A stretch of DNA of 64,000 bases from Rotaria sordida. Taxonomy: Eukaryota; Rotifera; Eurotatoria; Philodinida; Philodinidae. The stretch covers positions 219,400-283,399 of the forward strand of contig CAJNOL010000054.1 in NCBI GenBank assembly GCA_905250125.1. The letters are read 5' to 3'. The notes beneath the pieces were generated by a model, which made no database searches, was not told where the DNA came from, and worked only from the letters and a program-made list of their open reading frames with translations. Made by a program: the position numbers and the translations under genes. How positions within the stretch are numbered: position 1 is the first letter of the stretch; every line of letters begins with the position of its first letter. Of this stretch, positions 28,201-40,829 are shown piece after piece.

Positions 28201-30143
28201 TAATAAAGAAAATTGTAGTTTGAACAAAGATTTACAAATCAAATTTCTTGAAATATATTTTTAAAAAAATGTCAAAATCAAGAGGAACAACAATAGCCAT
28301 CTATAAATCAATTAGTTTACTCATGTAACTCATTGGCATGTTTTTTTGTTTCTGTACGTTTCAAATCATCACATAGAAAATGTTAGTACATTATTTTTCT
28401 CTTTTGATAACTGTTATTCGTAGTGAATGAATAATTACATGAATACAATTTTTTTTTCTCTATTTCTGATGTTTCTTGAAATAATTCTTATGTATTTTAG
28501 TGTAGTCGTAGAACTAAACATCCTATATATGTGTGAATATTATAAACATGAATGTATTTCATTGAATCAATATATAATAAAAAGAAGATAACTCGAAGAG
28601 ATTAAAATTTATGAGATATCTTACTTGTTTAATTGTAATATTTGGTAAAAAACCATTAATAATAAATGTAAGATATTCATTTTTTAAATATTTCTTGAAA
28701 AAAAGTGATACAAGCGATTTTTTTGAACCAACACCATGTAGAAGAATATTGAAACCAGCTCTGAGAGAAAAAAAAAGAATTATTATAGTCATCTCAAGAA
28801 TATTACAGATTGAATTGACTTTTAGTTTGGAAAGTATTTGTATAAATTTTAAAATATTAAAAATAAGTCGTCTATAGTTAAAACGGTTTAACTACGAAGT
28901 TTTAGACAATGTGGATGTCGATCCTAACGATCCTTTCAAATATTTGTAATCTAATTAAACTTCAAGAACCATCGTACATCTGTGTAAGGTTATGTTCAAT
29001 GAAGCTTTTTAAAAAATATATATTGTATGCACTCCATAGAGAAGGGTCTATATCTTGAAAGTCTCATATCTCGAAGAGACTTTATTCAAAACTTCTGAAT
29101 TTTTTTATGAAAACTAATTTAGTCTAATCTGAATAGAAATTGAAATCGAAAGAAGACATTAGAAGAGATTCTCTCATTAGTCGAATTTATTCATAATGAT
29201 GAATTTGAAATTCAATCTAAAACAAACCTTAAATATCTAAACCATTCATCGAATTCATTTCCACGAAGAACATTAATCATTAAATATTCGCTAGTTTTTC
29301 CATGAAAATATTTTTCTTGAATTTTTATTCCTGTTTGTTGAAGATCATCAGGTGTTAATTGTATTAAATTACTTTTAAATTGTTTCTTTTTTATTGTTTC
29401 AGTCTAATTTACGTACAAAAAAAACATAATTTCTATAAATATGAAAAACAAAAAATGAATAATGAAATTTTTTTTTTACATCATCGTTTGATAAATTTGG
29501 TCCAAGAAGAATTTTATCTATATTTTCCTGTTGCATTATATTATCTGAAGCTTCAATGAAGGAGAAAAGAAAAGTATAATAAAAGATAAAATAAAACACA
29601 AATTTCATTACTTTTTTCAGCCAAAATCTTTTTCTTTGATGTATGCTTACGTTTTTGTTTAAGAATACCTTAAAGAAAAAAATTCGAATATAGATTTTTC
29701 TTTTTAATAATATAAAATAACTATTCAAACCATGACGGACAGGAAATCGAGGTAAAATATGTGAGATAACATGTAATCGTATAATTTCATTCTCTTTAAT
29801 ATCATTATTTTCATCAGTAATTATTGGAACAGGTGGAGCACTTTTATCTAATAAAATACAATGGAAAAAAACAAAAAGGTTATTATTTAATTTAAAAAAA
29901 AAACAAGCAAATAAATTTACATTTAATTAGAGATCGACCTTTACTTTTTCGTGATAGTGTTGATTCTAAATAAAAAGAAAAAAATTTAAAAATTTAAATT
30001 TCTATGAAAGTTTTTATAATACACTTACTTGATGGAAGAGAATTTTGTGATAATTCATATTCAATATCATCAATATTACGAATTTTATTTGGAATATTTT
30101 CAGATGATATGACAACAATTGGTACTGAGCGATTTGTTGTCAT
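25211..30143 (-). CDS. ORC2: Origin recognition complex subunit 2
   Basis: Thirteen exons: 30029-30143, 29921-29965, 29847-29731, 29612-29668, 29480-29550, 29228-29403, 28625-28760, 27524-27623, 27322-27462, 27200-27257, 27094-27152, 26918-27037 and 25211-25413. They sum to 465 residues in consistent phase. Conserved ORC2 core: FHGKTSEYLMINVLRGNEFDEWFRYLR, then AGFNILLHGVGSKKSL (AAA-like fold), INGFLPNITIKQVL, LHIYLLINNIDG, ILATIDHIHGPL, VEHVIESLTPNARRIFCLL and the winged-helix end LRLQLIEFIDHRLIKLGKS. ORC2 helps load the MCM helicase at origins. The disordered N-terminus is much shorter than in vertebrates. Small exons are split by 50-70-bp introns plus three introns of 0.5-1.5 kb. Confidence 0.96.
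25976..26772. mobile_element. DNA transposon relic with about 60-bp inverted repeats in ORC2 intron
   Basis: The left end GGACAAATGTCGATTGCTATTTCTC and the complement of the right end GGACAAATGACAACTCCTATTTCTC are inverted repeats. They continue through GATGTTGAAAGAAAACTTT on both sides. The 800 bp between them holds no intact transposase. The superfamily is not determined. Confidence 0.65.
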
Positions 30144-31419
30144 TTAAATTTATTTAAATGATCGATCTATTTTTTTTTTAGAATGAAATGCTAAAGATTG
30201 ATGGATAAATGGACAATCAAAAAAAAAATCTTATTTAATTTGTTTTATCAAATAAACAAATCAGAATTATGAAAATCAATATGGAGATGGCGCTCGTCTC
30301 CGGTTATTTGACTTTCAAAATGAGATTGATCGATTTTTTTCTTGAATCAGTATACGATAGAATGGCTCTATCTACAATCACTATAGTAAAGGCATGAAGT
30401 AGTATGGTTTGCGTAGGTCTTGACGTCTCATAAAAAATTCCTATTTTCCTCTTGACTAATTTCTACATTACGGATAGTTATATTTAAAGAAATGATGATT
30501 TAGTTGCCGTCGTTTCTCAAGCACCTCTGATCGAGCTGAAACTTTTTTCTACTAATACTAGAAAGTGTTTAGAATATCTACTTTTAATTTTTGTTTCAAT
30601 ATATCATGTTACGCTCATTTCTGCTAGGATTTATAAAAACAATTTCTAGCTGAAAAAAAAAATAGATTGTTCAGAATGTTCTCAGGATTCTGCTATCTTT
30701 TATTTGAATAGAAGAAGATAAAAGAAAATTAAATAAACTAGAAATTCTAGATAATATCAAGTATTTGTAAAATAATATTTCATACAGAAGGAGTATGTCG
30801 GGATTCTGAGTCTATGAAAACTTTTGCTCTGATCATCGAGATCCATCTGCAGTGAAAGTTTTCTTTTTTTCTAATGAACTATTTTCCAGAAATCCTGGAA
30901 CGGATCTAGGAAATATCCTTAAGCTATTTTTTTACGAAATTTCTATGATGAATATATACTGATTCTCAGAATTTAATTTATTCAAACCAAGAATTAGCAT
31001 ATTTTCTGATCATTTTTTGTTTTGATTAATATAATATAAATATATCTATGTATAATATTGAATACCAATCATATGCAATCATTTCTTTTGTTTTAGTATA
31101 ATAAAAACAATATGTTTACAGATATTTATGACATGCAATATATAAGATGATAATCATTCGATTGTGATATTTTTTTTTTTATAAAATTTAGTTCGTTGAA
31201 ACAATTTTATGATGAAACTCATCGATCTAGTTTTTTTTTATAATTTATAATTTGTAGTTCTAATTATTAATTTCCTCAAATGAAAATGATTTGCATAGTT
31301 AAGAGAACAAATTATTTCATTTGTTGATAAATCTTTTCATATGATATTAACAACACAGTTATGAATATTTTTTATTTTTATTAAAATAAATAAATCTTTT
31401 TTTTATTCTATAATTCGTT
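30144..31419. other. Intergenic stretch between ORC2 and the PPGM-repeat gene
   Basis: AT-rich, with no exon, RNA gene or sharply bounded repeat that I can support. It should contain the ORC2 promoter and the 3' UTR of the next gene. Confidence 0.5.
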
Positions 31420-33216
31420 CTAACAATATCGCATTGGATCATTTGGTAGAGCACATGCTGTATAATGAAAAATTGGTTCCGTAATAGTATTCGTGTTTAA
31501 TGGAAAAGAACGAGGAGGAGGAGAAAGTACAGGACTTATTGATGATTGTGTCGATATTATTTGGTTATTGCATAAATATTGACCGAGTATATCTTCTAAA
31601 TTCTGGAAATTTCCTGCTTGAATAACAATGCTACCTGGTGTTTGAGTCAATTGATCAATGTATTGATCGAGTGGTGTTTCAGAATAAGAATGAGATCGTC
31701 GTCGATATTGTCTATATGATCTTCGAGGATGAATTATATCATTCAAGCATAAATTTTGATCATTATTTTGAATTTCACGTATATATCTTGTACCACCATG
31801 ATAATTATCATCAATTAAACGACGATCAATCTGTTGATTATTACCAAGAGATATTCGTTGTAATGGTGGTTCAAATGTATAACGATTAATATGATAAGCT
31901 TTACCAAGACGATCTTGTTCAACAATTTCATTAAGTTTAATAGCCATTGCTGAAGGAATATTAGCATCGATGAGAACATTTTCAATTGGATAATCAAGTT
32001 CAAGACGTGATACATTATCATCATCATATGATTGATTGTGAAATGATGGTATATGTTTTATCAAAGATTCTTGTTGAATATTCATTGGATTATTTGTATT
32101 GTTCATTCGTGGAACTTGTGTTGAAGGTAATGATTTTGAATTCATATCTAATGGAAAACCATCTTGAGATGACTGTGGATTTGTTTTCAATACAGATTGT
32201 AATCTATTCATAGGAGATTGCATATTATTTGTTAATGGTTGTGCTTGATTGAGATTTATACCAGGAGGAGCACCTCCAAAAGGTGATGGAGATTGATTTC
32301 TTGCTGAAATTGTTGATGATTGATTGAGATTCATACCAGGAGGAACACCTCCAAAAGGTGATGGAGATTGATTTCTTGCTGNNNNNNNNNNACCAGGAGG
32401 AACACCTCCAAAAGGTGATGGAGATTGATTTCTTGCTGGAATTGTAGATGATTGATTGATATTCATACCTGGTGGAAATCCGCCGGCCATTAAAGAAGGA
32501 TTACTTGGTGGAGGTGGAACTGATTGATTTGAATTCATACCAGGAGGAAAACCACCGAACAATGGTGAAGGTTTATTTGTTGATGTAGACATAGGATTTA
32601 CTACAGAATTATTTACAATTCGTGAACCAGTTGATAAGCTTGCTTGTGATGAAAGATCTGAATTGGGACTAGTATTAATGTTTGTTAAAGGATTCCTATT
32701 TTGATTAGAGTTATTATTAATGGGAAAACCAGGTTGAAAACCAGTTGATGAAGCTCGAAGTTGAGTATTAGAAGAATTCCTTATACTAGGTGAAAAACTC
32801 GATTCACTTCCATATGTATTTTTACTTGGAATAGTATCTCTTTGCTATAAAAGATGAAACAATAAGAAAAGTTATTATTTTCAATGAAAATTATTTTTTT
32901 ACTAGTAGTTTTGCTCGAGTTTGTTCTGGTATATTATAATTTCTTATACTTTCATCATCTTCTTCGTCCTTGAAAAATAATAATCATATGTCAATGACCT
33001 CACATATTTTTTGTCTTACTGTTTGATATGATGGTTTTGTAATAGTATTTAATGGACGTTCACTTGTTGAACCATTTGGAAATGCGCCAGGAGGTAATTT
33101 ACTAGGACTAAAAATGTTGTTGCATTTTTTTCCATGTATGATGTGATAGATAAAAAACCTTGAATTATTACTCACGTTTTATTTCTTGTGAATAGATTTT
33201 TAAAACTTTGAAACAT
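31420..33216 (-). CDS. PPGM-repeat, disordered protein of unknown function (assembly gap inside)
   Basis: Four exons: 33176-33216, 33020-33107, 32903-32968 and 31420-32844, about 539 residues as assembled. The start is MFQSFKNLFTRNKTPSKLPPGAFPNG. The middle carries a tandem array of about 25-residue units with core SPSPFGG-[VA]-PPGMNLNQSS-T-I; looser units FGGFPPGMNSNQS and GGFPPGMNINQSS precede it. A run of 10 N falls inside the array. The C-terminal 200 residues are non-repetitive, with SRLELDYPIENVLIDANIPSA and an Arg-rich HPRRSYRQYRRRSHS stretch that resembles RNA-binding low-complexity sequence. No signal peptide or membrane span. No family recognised. Confidence 0.7.
32382..32391. other. 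Assembly gap (10 N) in a 75-bp tandem repeat
   Basis: Ten N lie between two near-identical repeat units. By comparison with the next unit about 28 bases would be expected there, so 10 N is likely a nominal size. Whole repeat units may also be missing. Confidence 0.9.
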
Positions 33217-33722
33217 TCTACTTGTTTGTGATATTAATTAGTAATAAAAAAAAAGAGGATATATATGCACTTTTATCTTGTGTAAAAAGGGTTGTTCATA
33301 ATAATATCCTACAATGCAAAACAAAAATTAATACAAAACATTTTTCTAACGTATTCATACAACTGAAACACAAAATAATACATGTGTATCGGAAGAACGG
33401 CAAGGATGGTGAAGAAAAGAGAAAGAGAGAAAATATATGTGTCTGTGTTACGATCTATAATGAAAAACCATTCGTCCGTATCCAACTTAATGAAAACGAT
33501 TATAACAATGTCATAAATGTGAGATGTAAATATTTATTTATTTTGAATCATTTCTAAGTAATAATAATAATAATAATAATCACAATGCCTAAATTACTAA
33601 TTTCAATTCTTATTTATGATAGGACTATAAATTTTTATTGATTTCAATTCTTTTATATTTATTTCTTAATAATAAAAAAGGAAAATCAAGACTAGAAATG
33701 TTTGACATGGGTAAGATGCATA

Positions 33723-36537
33723 TCACATAACTGTCTGTGCAAATCTTCGTCGTACACGTGCTACAATTAAACCAGTACCACCAGCTACTGTAGCTATTAG
33801 AGCAAGTGTAAGCAATGTTCGACATGAAAATAAATCATCAAAACTATTTAATTGTGAAAGGAATGAACCAGTTTGTACACTTATAAAAGTATATGGCGCC
33901 ATGCCTAAATAAAGAAAAATATGGTTTTATATGAATGAAATTGGTGTTTTTCTCATACTAACCAAAGAGAATTGAAAAGAAAAATATTTTTTTTGGCACA
34001 TTTAATAATGGACATGTTATTGTTATAAGTGAATTTGGACTCATTGGTACCATTCGCATAAAAAGTAAAACAAAAAAGAGATTATCACGACCAGCTTCAA
34101 CCTTTTGATAATGAAAAATAGAAAGAAAATTATTCGAAATTTGTATTTTTTTACTTTTTTTTGTAATACAAGTATTTTTTTATGACAACATTGAACAACT
34201 AAATTACGAGCAAAATTAGAAACAAGTAAATAACACAAACTAGCACCAATTGCTGTTAATAAACAACAAAGTGGAAAGCCAATCCATGTACCGAATAAAG
34301 CACCACCAAGTAAATTCTATAGTATATGAAGAAAAAAAAATAGATATTCATTTCAAAAAACAAAAAAAAAAACAAGAAACTATCAAATAAATATACCAGA
34401 ATAGCTGAACCTGGTAATGAAAAAGACTGTTTGTATAAATAAGCAGAGCCATATAGTAATAAAAGATAAGCTAAATGATCGTCACGATAATGTTGTAAGG
34501 TATTTGATAAGTTTTTTAACGCTTCGATACTTCGTGGAAAATGAAGAGAAGTTCTAAATAAAGAATAAGAAGAATGAGAAGTTTTCATTCAATTCTCAGT
34601 GGAATCCGAATGGTTTGATGCTTCAATATTCTTCATTAATTTATTAGAAAAAAAAAACTTACCATTGCAGCTCTTTTGGAGCTAAAATGTGAAACTAACT
34701 TGTGTTCTTTAGCCTCATTATACTAATACAAAATATGTGCAGCGAAAAATTTCTAGCATACTGTAGTTGTTTTTCAAGGATAATCGATTGTCACAGAAAC
34801 GGTCTGTCTTATTTAGTTTTACATTTCGAAAAGAAATTTCTTCTTCCTTTCTACTAATGTTCTATTTTGTGTTTGTCTTATTGCTTTACATTTTTTATAT
34901 TCTATTTTTCTTTATTTAACATTATTATTGTTATTCTAACCATTAATTTAACTGTCAAATAAACCTGTTGTACATAGGCATTACATCTACAAGAGGTCTC
35001 ATCGCACTATTATATATCTCAATAAGCTCAGAAACATTGATATTGATTATTCCTCAAAGTTATAACTTGATCAGTTCACGCTTATTATACTGATCATATG
35101 GGGACTATAGAAAATCAATACATCATTACCCATTATCTTTGACATCTTGAATATAAATCTTTAACTGGGCAAAAATAAAAAAAAACACACTATTTTTTAC
35201 GGACGTATTCCAGCCATTCAAATTTCAAGGAAAGCTTTGGAATGACCTGGAACAGCCAAAGCTTTGCCATTAATGCTGTTCAGCACCTTTTTTCCTTACA
35301 ATTGAACTCTGTGAAAGAAGTTTGAAGCCTGTTGTCCTTAGTTGTTATGAAAACACACTTCATAACAGTTGACTTCTTCGTCCCTCTTGTTTTCTAGGAA
35401 GAACATACTCATTGATCCGTAACCTTCGGCCCCAATTGCTAGAGCCTATGGAGGGAGAAGTCACAAAAACCTTGATTTAAACTTCTACTCACTATTTTCT
35501 TCGAAACTATATGTCAGCATTCAATCTAAAATCAGAGTTTGAACTAGTCCAAACTTGGATAAAAATTCATTTTCGATTCTGAAATCATTGTTAGATTGAA
35601 AGCTTTTTATTCATGAGTGACAACATCGAAATTGAGTTTAGATTTCAGATTTTTGCTCAATCCAAGTTTAGACTAGCTCAAAATCGAATCTTAGATTGGA
35701 CGATGACACATACGAATTCCACAAAAATAATTGTAAATTATGGTATATTGAAAACAATGAGTGACAGTATTCTTATCCGTCATGATTACATTCTTTCTAT
35801 ACATATGTATATATATATATTCAAGAACTCTAGATCTTGGTTTTGGAGAGATTGGATGAACTAGTCCCATCCTCCACTTTTTTCTATCGCGTCTGCAAAA
35901 TTTGAGAGAGCAATTTTTCTCGAGCACTTTCTGCTAGACGGAGTGGTTCCGCCTCTCTCTCTCAATTTGTTTGCCCGTATGGCTTCTAAAAACTATCAAG
36001 AGCTTTGATTAGACTAGTAAACTGATACCATTTGTCAACATAGAGTTGGTTTGAAATTTTTAGTTGCTATAAGAACACGAAGCAAAAAAGAAAGTCAAGA
36101 ATACTTTGAATCCGAATCAAAACTTAGTAGTCTTATAGCAGATCGAAACTGAAGAAATGTGAAAATTTCACAGGCGCGTGTGTTTTTAAGATTTCAACAT
36201 GAATTAATAATACATAAAAATATAAGTCAGTACGAATATAATTTACCTATCACTTTCTTTATCTAATGGTGGTGCATTTGTAGATAAAATATACATATAA
36301 AAAGTTGCTAATGCAAATAATAATGGAATGAACCAAACAGTCAAAGAACTCCCTAAAAAGATTTATGAATATATATATATAAGATGTAAATTTATTCATA
36401 CTCATAAAATGTAATGGTGATTTTGTTGATGATGAAGGCGTTGATGTTGGTGATGCTATAGATGATGAATCAATTCCAATCGATATTTGTCGTGGAATTA
36501 ATTCCATTTCAAGTTCAGAATCATGTTGTTGCCTCAT
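33723..36537 (-). CDS. TMEM41A: TMEM41A-like VTT/DedA-family membrane protein
   Basis: Six exons: 36402-36537, 36247-36352, 34397-34553, 34155-34316, 33963-34101 and 33723-33904, 293 residues. After a Ser/Thr-rich cytoplasmic N-terminus there is a first membrane span (VWFIPLLFALATFYMYIL). The VTT domain follows: LYGSAYLYKQSFSLPGSAIL, NLLGGALFGTWIGFPLCCLLTAIGASLCYLL, DNLFFVLLFMRMVPMSPNSLITITCPLLNVP and MAPYTFISVQTGS. These match TMEM41A better than TMEM41B (YKQ-x-F-x-[IL]-PGS, LRLFPMTPNW, YNFICVQTGS). Family members are ER lipid scramblases. The second intron is 1.7 kb and carries a palindrome. Confidence 0.93.
35521..35700. repeat. 180-bp palindromic element in TMEM41A intron
   Basis: CAATCTAAAATCAGAGTTTGAACTAG on the left pairs with the complement of CTAGCTCAAAATCGAATCTTAGATTG on the right. 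The pairing continues inward through TCCAAACTTGGAT / ATCCAAGTTTAGA. It would form a hairpin of about 75-bp arms. It looks like a foldback MITE without recognised target duplication. Confidence 0.55.
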
Positions 36538-37020
36538 GATTTATCAATATATATTAAAGTCAAATTCAAAACTAATAGATAATATCTTCACCTGTTTTTT
36601 TTATACATTTATCATACTAAAATATTTATATTCAAATGTAAATAAGAAAAAAAACAAGAAAAAGAGAATAAAACTCGATTAACAAAAATTTATTTTTCTT
36701 TTCTGCATACTTTCAGATATTTTTATTTTTCCTATAAATGCCACATATCCTATGTTCAGTTGGTTTTTGTTTTTTATATTATTCTATTGCACACAGTAAG
36801 ATAGTATATATATGAATGACTATCACTGTTTTGTACAAAAGCAAAACGAAAAAGAGAGAGAGAGAATTAGAGATATATTAACGAAAACAAAGCATGCAAA
36901 AAGAAAAAGCGGAAAATATCTGAACTTTGTTTTTCTAGAGATTCGCTCATAAATGATGACCAGACGAAAGAGAAATCTGACATTGTTTTTTTTTTGTTTA
37001 TAGAATATATATATATTATA
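36538..37020. other. Short intergenic region
   Basis: Upstream of TMEM41A and downstream of the N/Q-rich gene. It has purine tracts (GAGA near 36852-36868) and no frame of interest. Confidence 0.5.
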
Positions 37021-39107
37021 TTACAGGTCAAGAATAGGTAGATTATCATCTTGAGAATAGAAAGTAGACGATGGAAGAGTTGTGGCAGTTGATAGAAGTC
37101 CGTTTGACGGTGAATAATTAGCGACTGAATAGGAAGATGTGGATATTTGTTGTGATTGTTGTTGTTGCTGTTGCGGTAATGGTGGTGGTGGTGGTTGATA
37201 GAATGATGATGAAGTTTGATAAGAATAATTTTGAATACCATAGATATTCGAATGTTGTTGAGAATGATGATTATAACCAGACATAGTTATCTGTTGTGCA
37301 GGTGAATAACACATTGGTTGATAGTATGAAGTCTAGATTAATGAAAATTCAAAAAAAACAATTTAGATTTAAATAATATACAGTTCTGGACAAAAGTAAC
37401 CATTCCCTATCAAGTGTTACTATTCTTTATGATATTGAGCTAATATTTTAGATGCATACCTACGACAATACATCCTGATCGTACGCATCAACTGACCTTC
37501 CATTGGCTGACATGTACTGAAATTATGATTTACACATCTTCTTTCTCTTGTAAAAATCATATTCAGCAGAAATATGTACATAAAAAATTTTCACTTTTTT
37601 ATTTTGCTATTTCACAAACTCCTACTGTTTTTTAGCGCTAAAAGCAATCATTACGCCCTGAAATAATGAATCTGTGTCGTACTATTAACTCGACTTCATT
37701 TAATTCAGTAGTTGTAAAACTTTCAGAACAAACTTATTGTGTCTCATGGGAACATTTTTTTTAAAATAAATTGTTTAAAGTCATCATGGAAAAGCATCAT
37801 GTTACTAATAAAATAACATTTGCATTTCAACAAATATTCTTAATAAGAAGACAATGTCTCAGTTATTTTAAAGTGATTTCTAACGAAATCCAGACTAGAA
37901 ATATCTACGATATTAGCCTTTTTAATGAAGGATTCGATGAAAATATTCGTGACAATATTATTGAAATGCGATAATTGTAAAAAAACGATTATGTCTGAAT
38001 CATAATTTTAGTACATGTAAACCGATAGAGGGCGGATTGATGTTTATGACTAGAATTTATTGTCGCACGTATTCACTCAAAAGATCAACTTAATATAGTA
38101 GCATTTCATGGGTGACAGCTACTTTTATTCACGACTGTTTATGCTGGTGAATGTAGTAAATTGATGACAAAGATATAAAACAAAGAGTAATCGATCATAT
38201 ATACACATAGATGATATTACAATCATGATTTTGAATTGAATCATATTAATTAATAGAAAAAAGATGATATATAGAGACTAAATTGATGAATATAATTCTT
38301 TTTTTCTAAACTTACAAAATTAAATAAAACAAAAGACAAAACAAAAAAAAATAATTTTTAAATATGAAATTATCTCATTCAATATCATTAAAATCTTTGT
38401 TTAATTTGTTTAACTTACAGGATTTAGATTTGTATCATTTTCTGATGAAATTTGTGATTGTTGATAATATTGTCTTGTTGAATTATTATTATTATTATTA
38501 TTATATGGATAATTTGAATATGATGATGTTATTTGTTGTTGTTGTTGTTGTTGTTGTTGATTATACATAATTCTTTGTTGATGTTGAACAGCCATTTGTT
38601 TTAATGTTTGTGCAGCAGCAATTGGTGGTGTTGATCGATTTGTAATAGGCATTGAATGTGGACTATAATGTATAGTACTTGAACCACGTGGAATTGAATT
38701 TCTACGTCGATCTGTTGATATTATTGATGATGTTTGTGATGGTAATGATAATGATGGTGATGAATGTCGTTTTGAAATAGTATCTTGTTCTTGTGATGAT
38801 AATGGTAAATCATCAAATGATGATAAAAATAAATAATCGTCAGTTTTTTGTTTTATACTATTAAGAAATTCATCAAATAGATCACGATCAGCTGGTGTTA
38901 TATCTTGTACAACACGTTGAAAATCAGCTTCACTTAATAAATCATTACTTGATATTTTCATTTGTTGTTTTGGTGTTGATTTTATATTTATTGTTGAACT
39001 AACTGTTATATCACTTGTTGTTAATTGTTGTATATTAAATTCTTGAATTATTTTTGTTGTTTGTTGATAATTTGTTAATGTATTATTGTTGTTATTATTA
39101 TTATTAA

Positions 39108-39151
<44 letters not shown>

Positions 39152-39382
39152 GAATTTGAATTAATTGTTAATGTTGGTGAATGACAACAAAATGATTTCG
39201 TTGATTGTTCATGTTCAATATCAAATGAATAAAAATGTTCACCATCATCAACATTACCAAGTTTTCGTTTTGGATTTGATGAAGTCTAAAAACAAACATT
39301 AAGAAAAAATAAAATAAAATATAATATCCAAAAAATAAGAAGAAATAATCAAATTTTTAATCACCTGTTCTATCGATTCCAT
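37021..39382 (-). CDS. N/Q-rich, probably nuclear protein; weak Mastermind-like resemblance
   Basis: Three exons: 39365-39382, 38419-39285 and 37021-37332, 398 residues. The first exon encodes only MESIEQ. The N-terminal block has a basic SSNPKRKLGNVDDG stretch. Poly-Asn runs come from an ATT microsatellite (39091-39151). A well-formed helical segment follows (LSEADFQRVVQDITPADRDLFDEFLNSI), then Ser-rich and Gln-rich sequence with TLKQMAVQHQQRIMYN. The C-terminus is rich in Tyr, Gln, Ser and Pro. Short LKQMA-x-QHQQ-type motifs are found in Mastermind-like Notch co-activators, but the diagnostic basic N-terminal helix is not evident, so that identity is only a suggestion. It resembles a transcriptional co-regulator in composition. 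Confidence 0.65.
37381..38138. mobile_element. Degenerate Tc1-like element in intron
   Basis: The left end CAGTTCTGGACAAAAGTAAC and the complement of the right end CAGTCGTGAATAAAAGTAGC share CAGT, TG and AAAAGTA, as Tc1 termini do. TA precedes the left end, but TT follows the right one. The interior is about 750 bp without an intact frame. It lies in the 1.1-kb intron of the N/Q-rich gene. Confidence 0.4.
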
Positions 39383-40829
39383 TTTAGATGTAATGTCAAA
39401 AATAAAAAAACAAAAACTAGATGAATAATATTATTATTATTAACTCTTGTTTCTTTTTTTTTTTATTTCCTTATTTCCATTTCGAGGGTATGAGAGTACG
39501 TGCCAAAACTAATAAAAATGAACTCACCAACGGCCTGGCCGTTGATGCAAGGTCACTTGGCCCATATGTTTCATTCATTTATGTATTCAAAAATAGTTAT
39601 TATATAAATAAAATATAATTTTGCCAACATATGGACACGATTAGCCGATCAACGTCATTGTTTTATAAAAGTGACAAATGTAGTAGTGATTATCTCGATG
39701 AATGTATACGTGTGTTCTGTTCTTGAGATGATGCCCAATGATCAACAATATTCAGAACAGTGTGCCCGATCGATGTGTATGTGCAAGAGTTCTTTGCTCG
39801 TTCGTATTACCTTTTCTTTTTTTTTTCCCTCTTCTTTTCTCTGTCGTTCTTTGCCCGTTCATTTTTACTCGTCGTTCGTTGTTCACGTCAAAATGGCCTT
39901 GGAGCTGCTCAAATATATACATACGCAAAGGAAGAGAGAAAGAGTACAAGCAGTCTTCTTTCTTTCTTTCCCATTCCTTTTCGCGTAACAGTTCAGTCGT
40001 ATATGTGTATACTTGCGCACGATCAATGAATGGATATAACATCACATACAAATACATACACATGCATACATACATACATACATACATCATCAAGAGAAAA
40101 GAAGCAAAGTTGAGGCCAGAACAAAAACTTGCTCTAATTTCTTTTTTCTCTTTCCCTCCTCGTTTTTTTTTTGTGTGTTCTATATATCAAGAATAATGAC
40201 CACAATTTTTCATTGTGTCTCTTCTCTAACTTCTCTTTCGGACAGATTAATAGAACAAAAGAAGAAAAATAGAAAAAAAAAAGAATGACCTAGTTCAATT
40301 AAGAGAATAGAATTCAGTCAGTACTTTTTGTATACATTGAAAACTAATATTGTCGTCTGGAGAACATATCATTTCTAAATTTAGACACGAATTCTTCATG
40401 TAAATATTAGATGAATCGGGTTTTGTTTTGTATATGATTATGTGAAATATAAATATACAATAAGAAAAAAAATATTTTAAAGTCTATAAAGATGATTATC
40501 TTTATGTTTTAATTAAAACAAAAATCAGTTTTTAATGTTAATACTTTATATAATAAAAGAATTCTTCTTAAGAAAGATAAAGTTTTAAAACAAAGACTAT
40601 ATAGGAGAATACAATAAAACCTAAGATTCCAGCTGTTCGTCAAGCTTTGAATTGTACAGCATGTATTCTTAATGCTTACATGACTGAAATTAATAATAAG
40701 AAGTCATTTTTGATCCAGTAGATATTAAAGAGTATGTGAAGGAACTGAATTATTAGTTCTTCTTTTTTTGTTTTTTGTCGAAAGCAACATCAAGTAGAAT
40801 CAGCACAGATAGATTTAATCTGAGTTTTA
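39383..40829. other. Intergenic region upstream of the N/Q-rich gene
   Basis: It contains a GC-rich palindrome at 39528-39544, a long pyrimidine-rich stretch (39790-39990) and a CATA microsatellite at about 40058-40088. Overlapping open frames here run on both strands and look like composition artefacts. No exon is supported. Confidence 0.5.
39528..39544. promoter_or_regulatory. 17-bp GC-rich palindrome about 150 bp upstream of a start codon
   Basis: CAACGGCCTGGCCGTTG is a perfect inverted repeat around a single central base. It sits in a local GC-rich patch inside AT-rich flanks, upstream of the N/Q-rich gene's ATG at 39382. A transcription-factor dimer site is a guess. Confidence 0.3.

Noticed and set aside
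33222-33557. 111-codon plus-strand frame
   Set aside because: It sits in the short spacer upstream of the PPGM-repeat gene, with low-complexity basic composition and no supporting context.
39671-40196. Overlapping open frames on both strands, one of 152 codons
   Set aside because: They overlap in several frames in a pyrimidine-rich, microsatellite-bearing stretch, start without splice context and have no protein-like composition.
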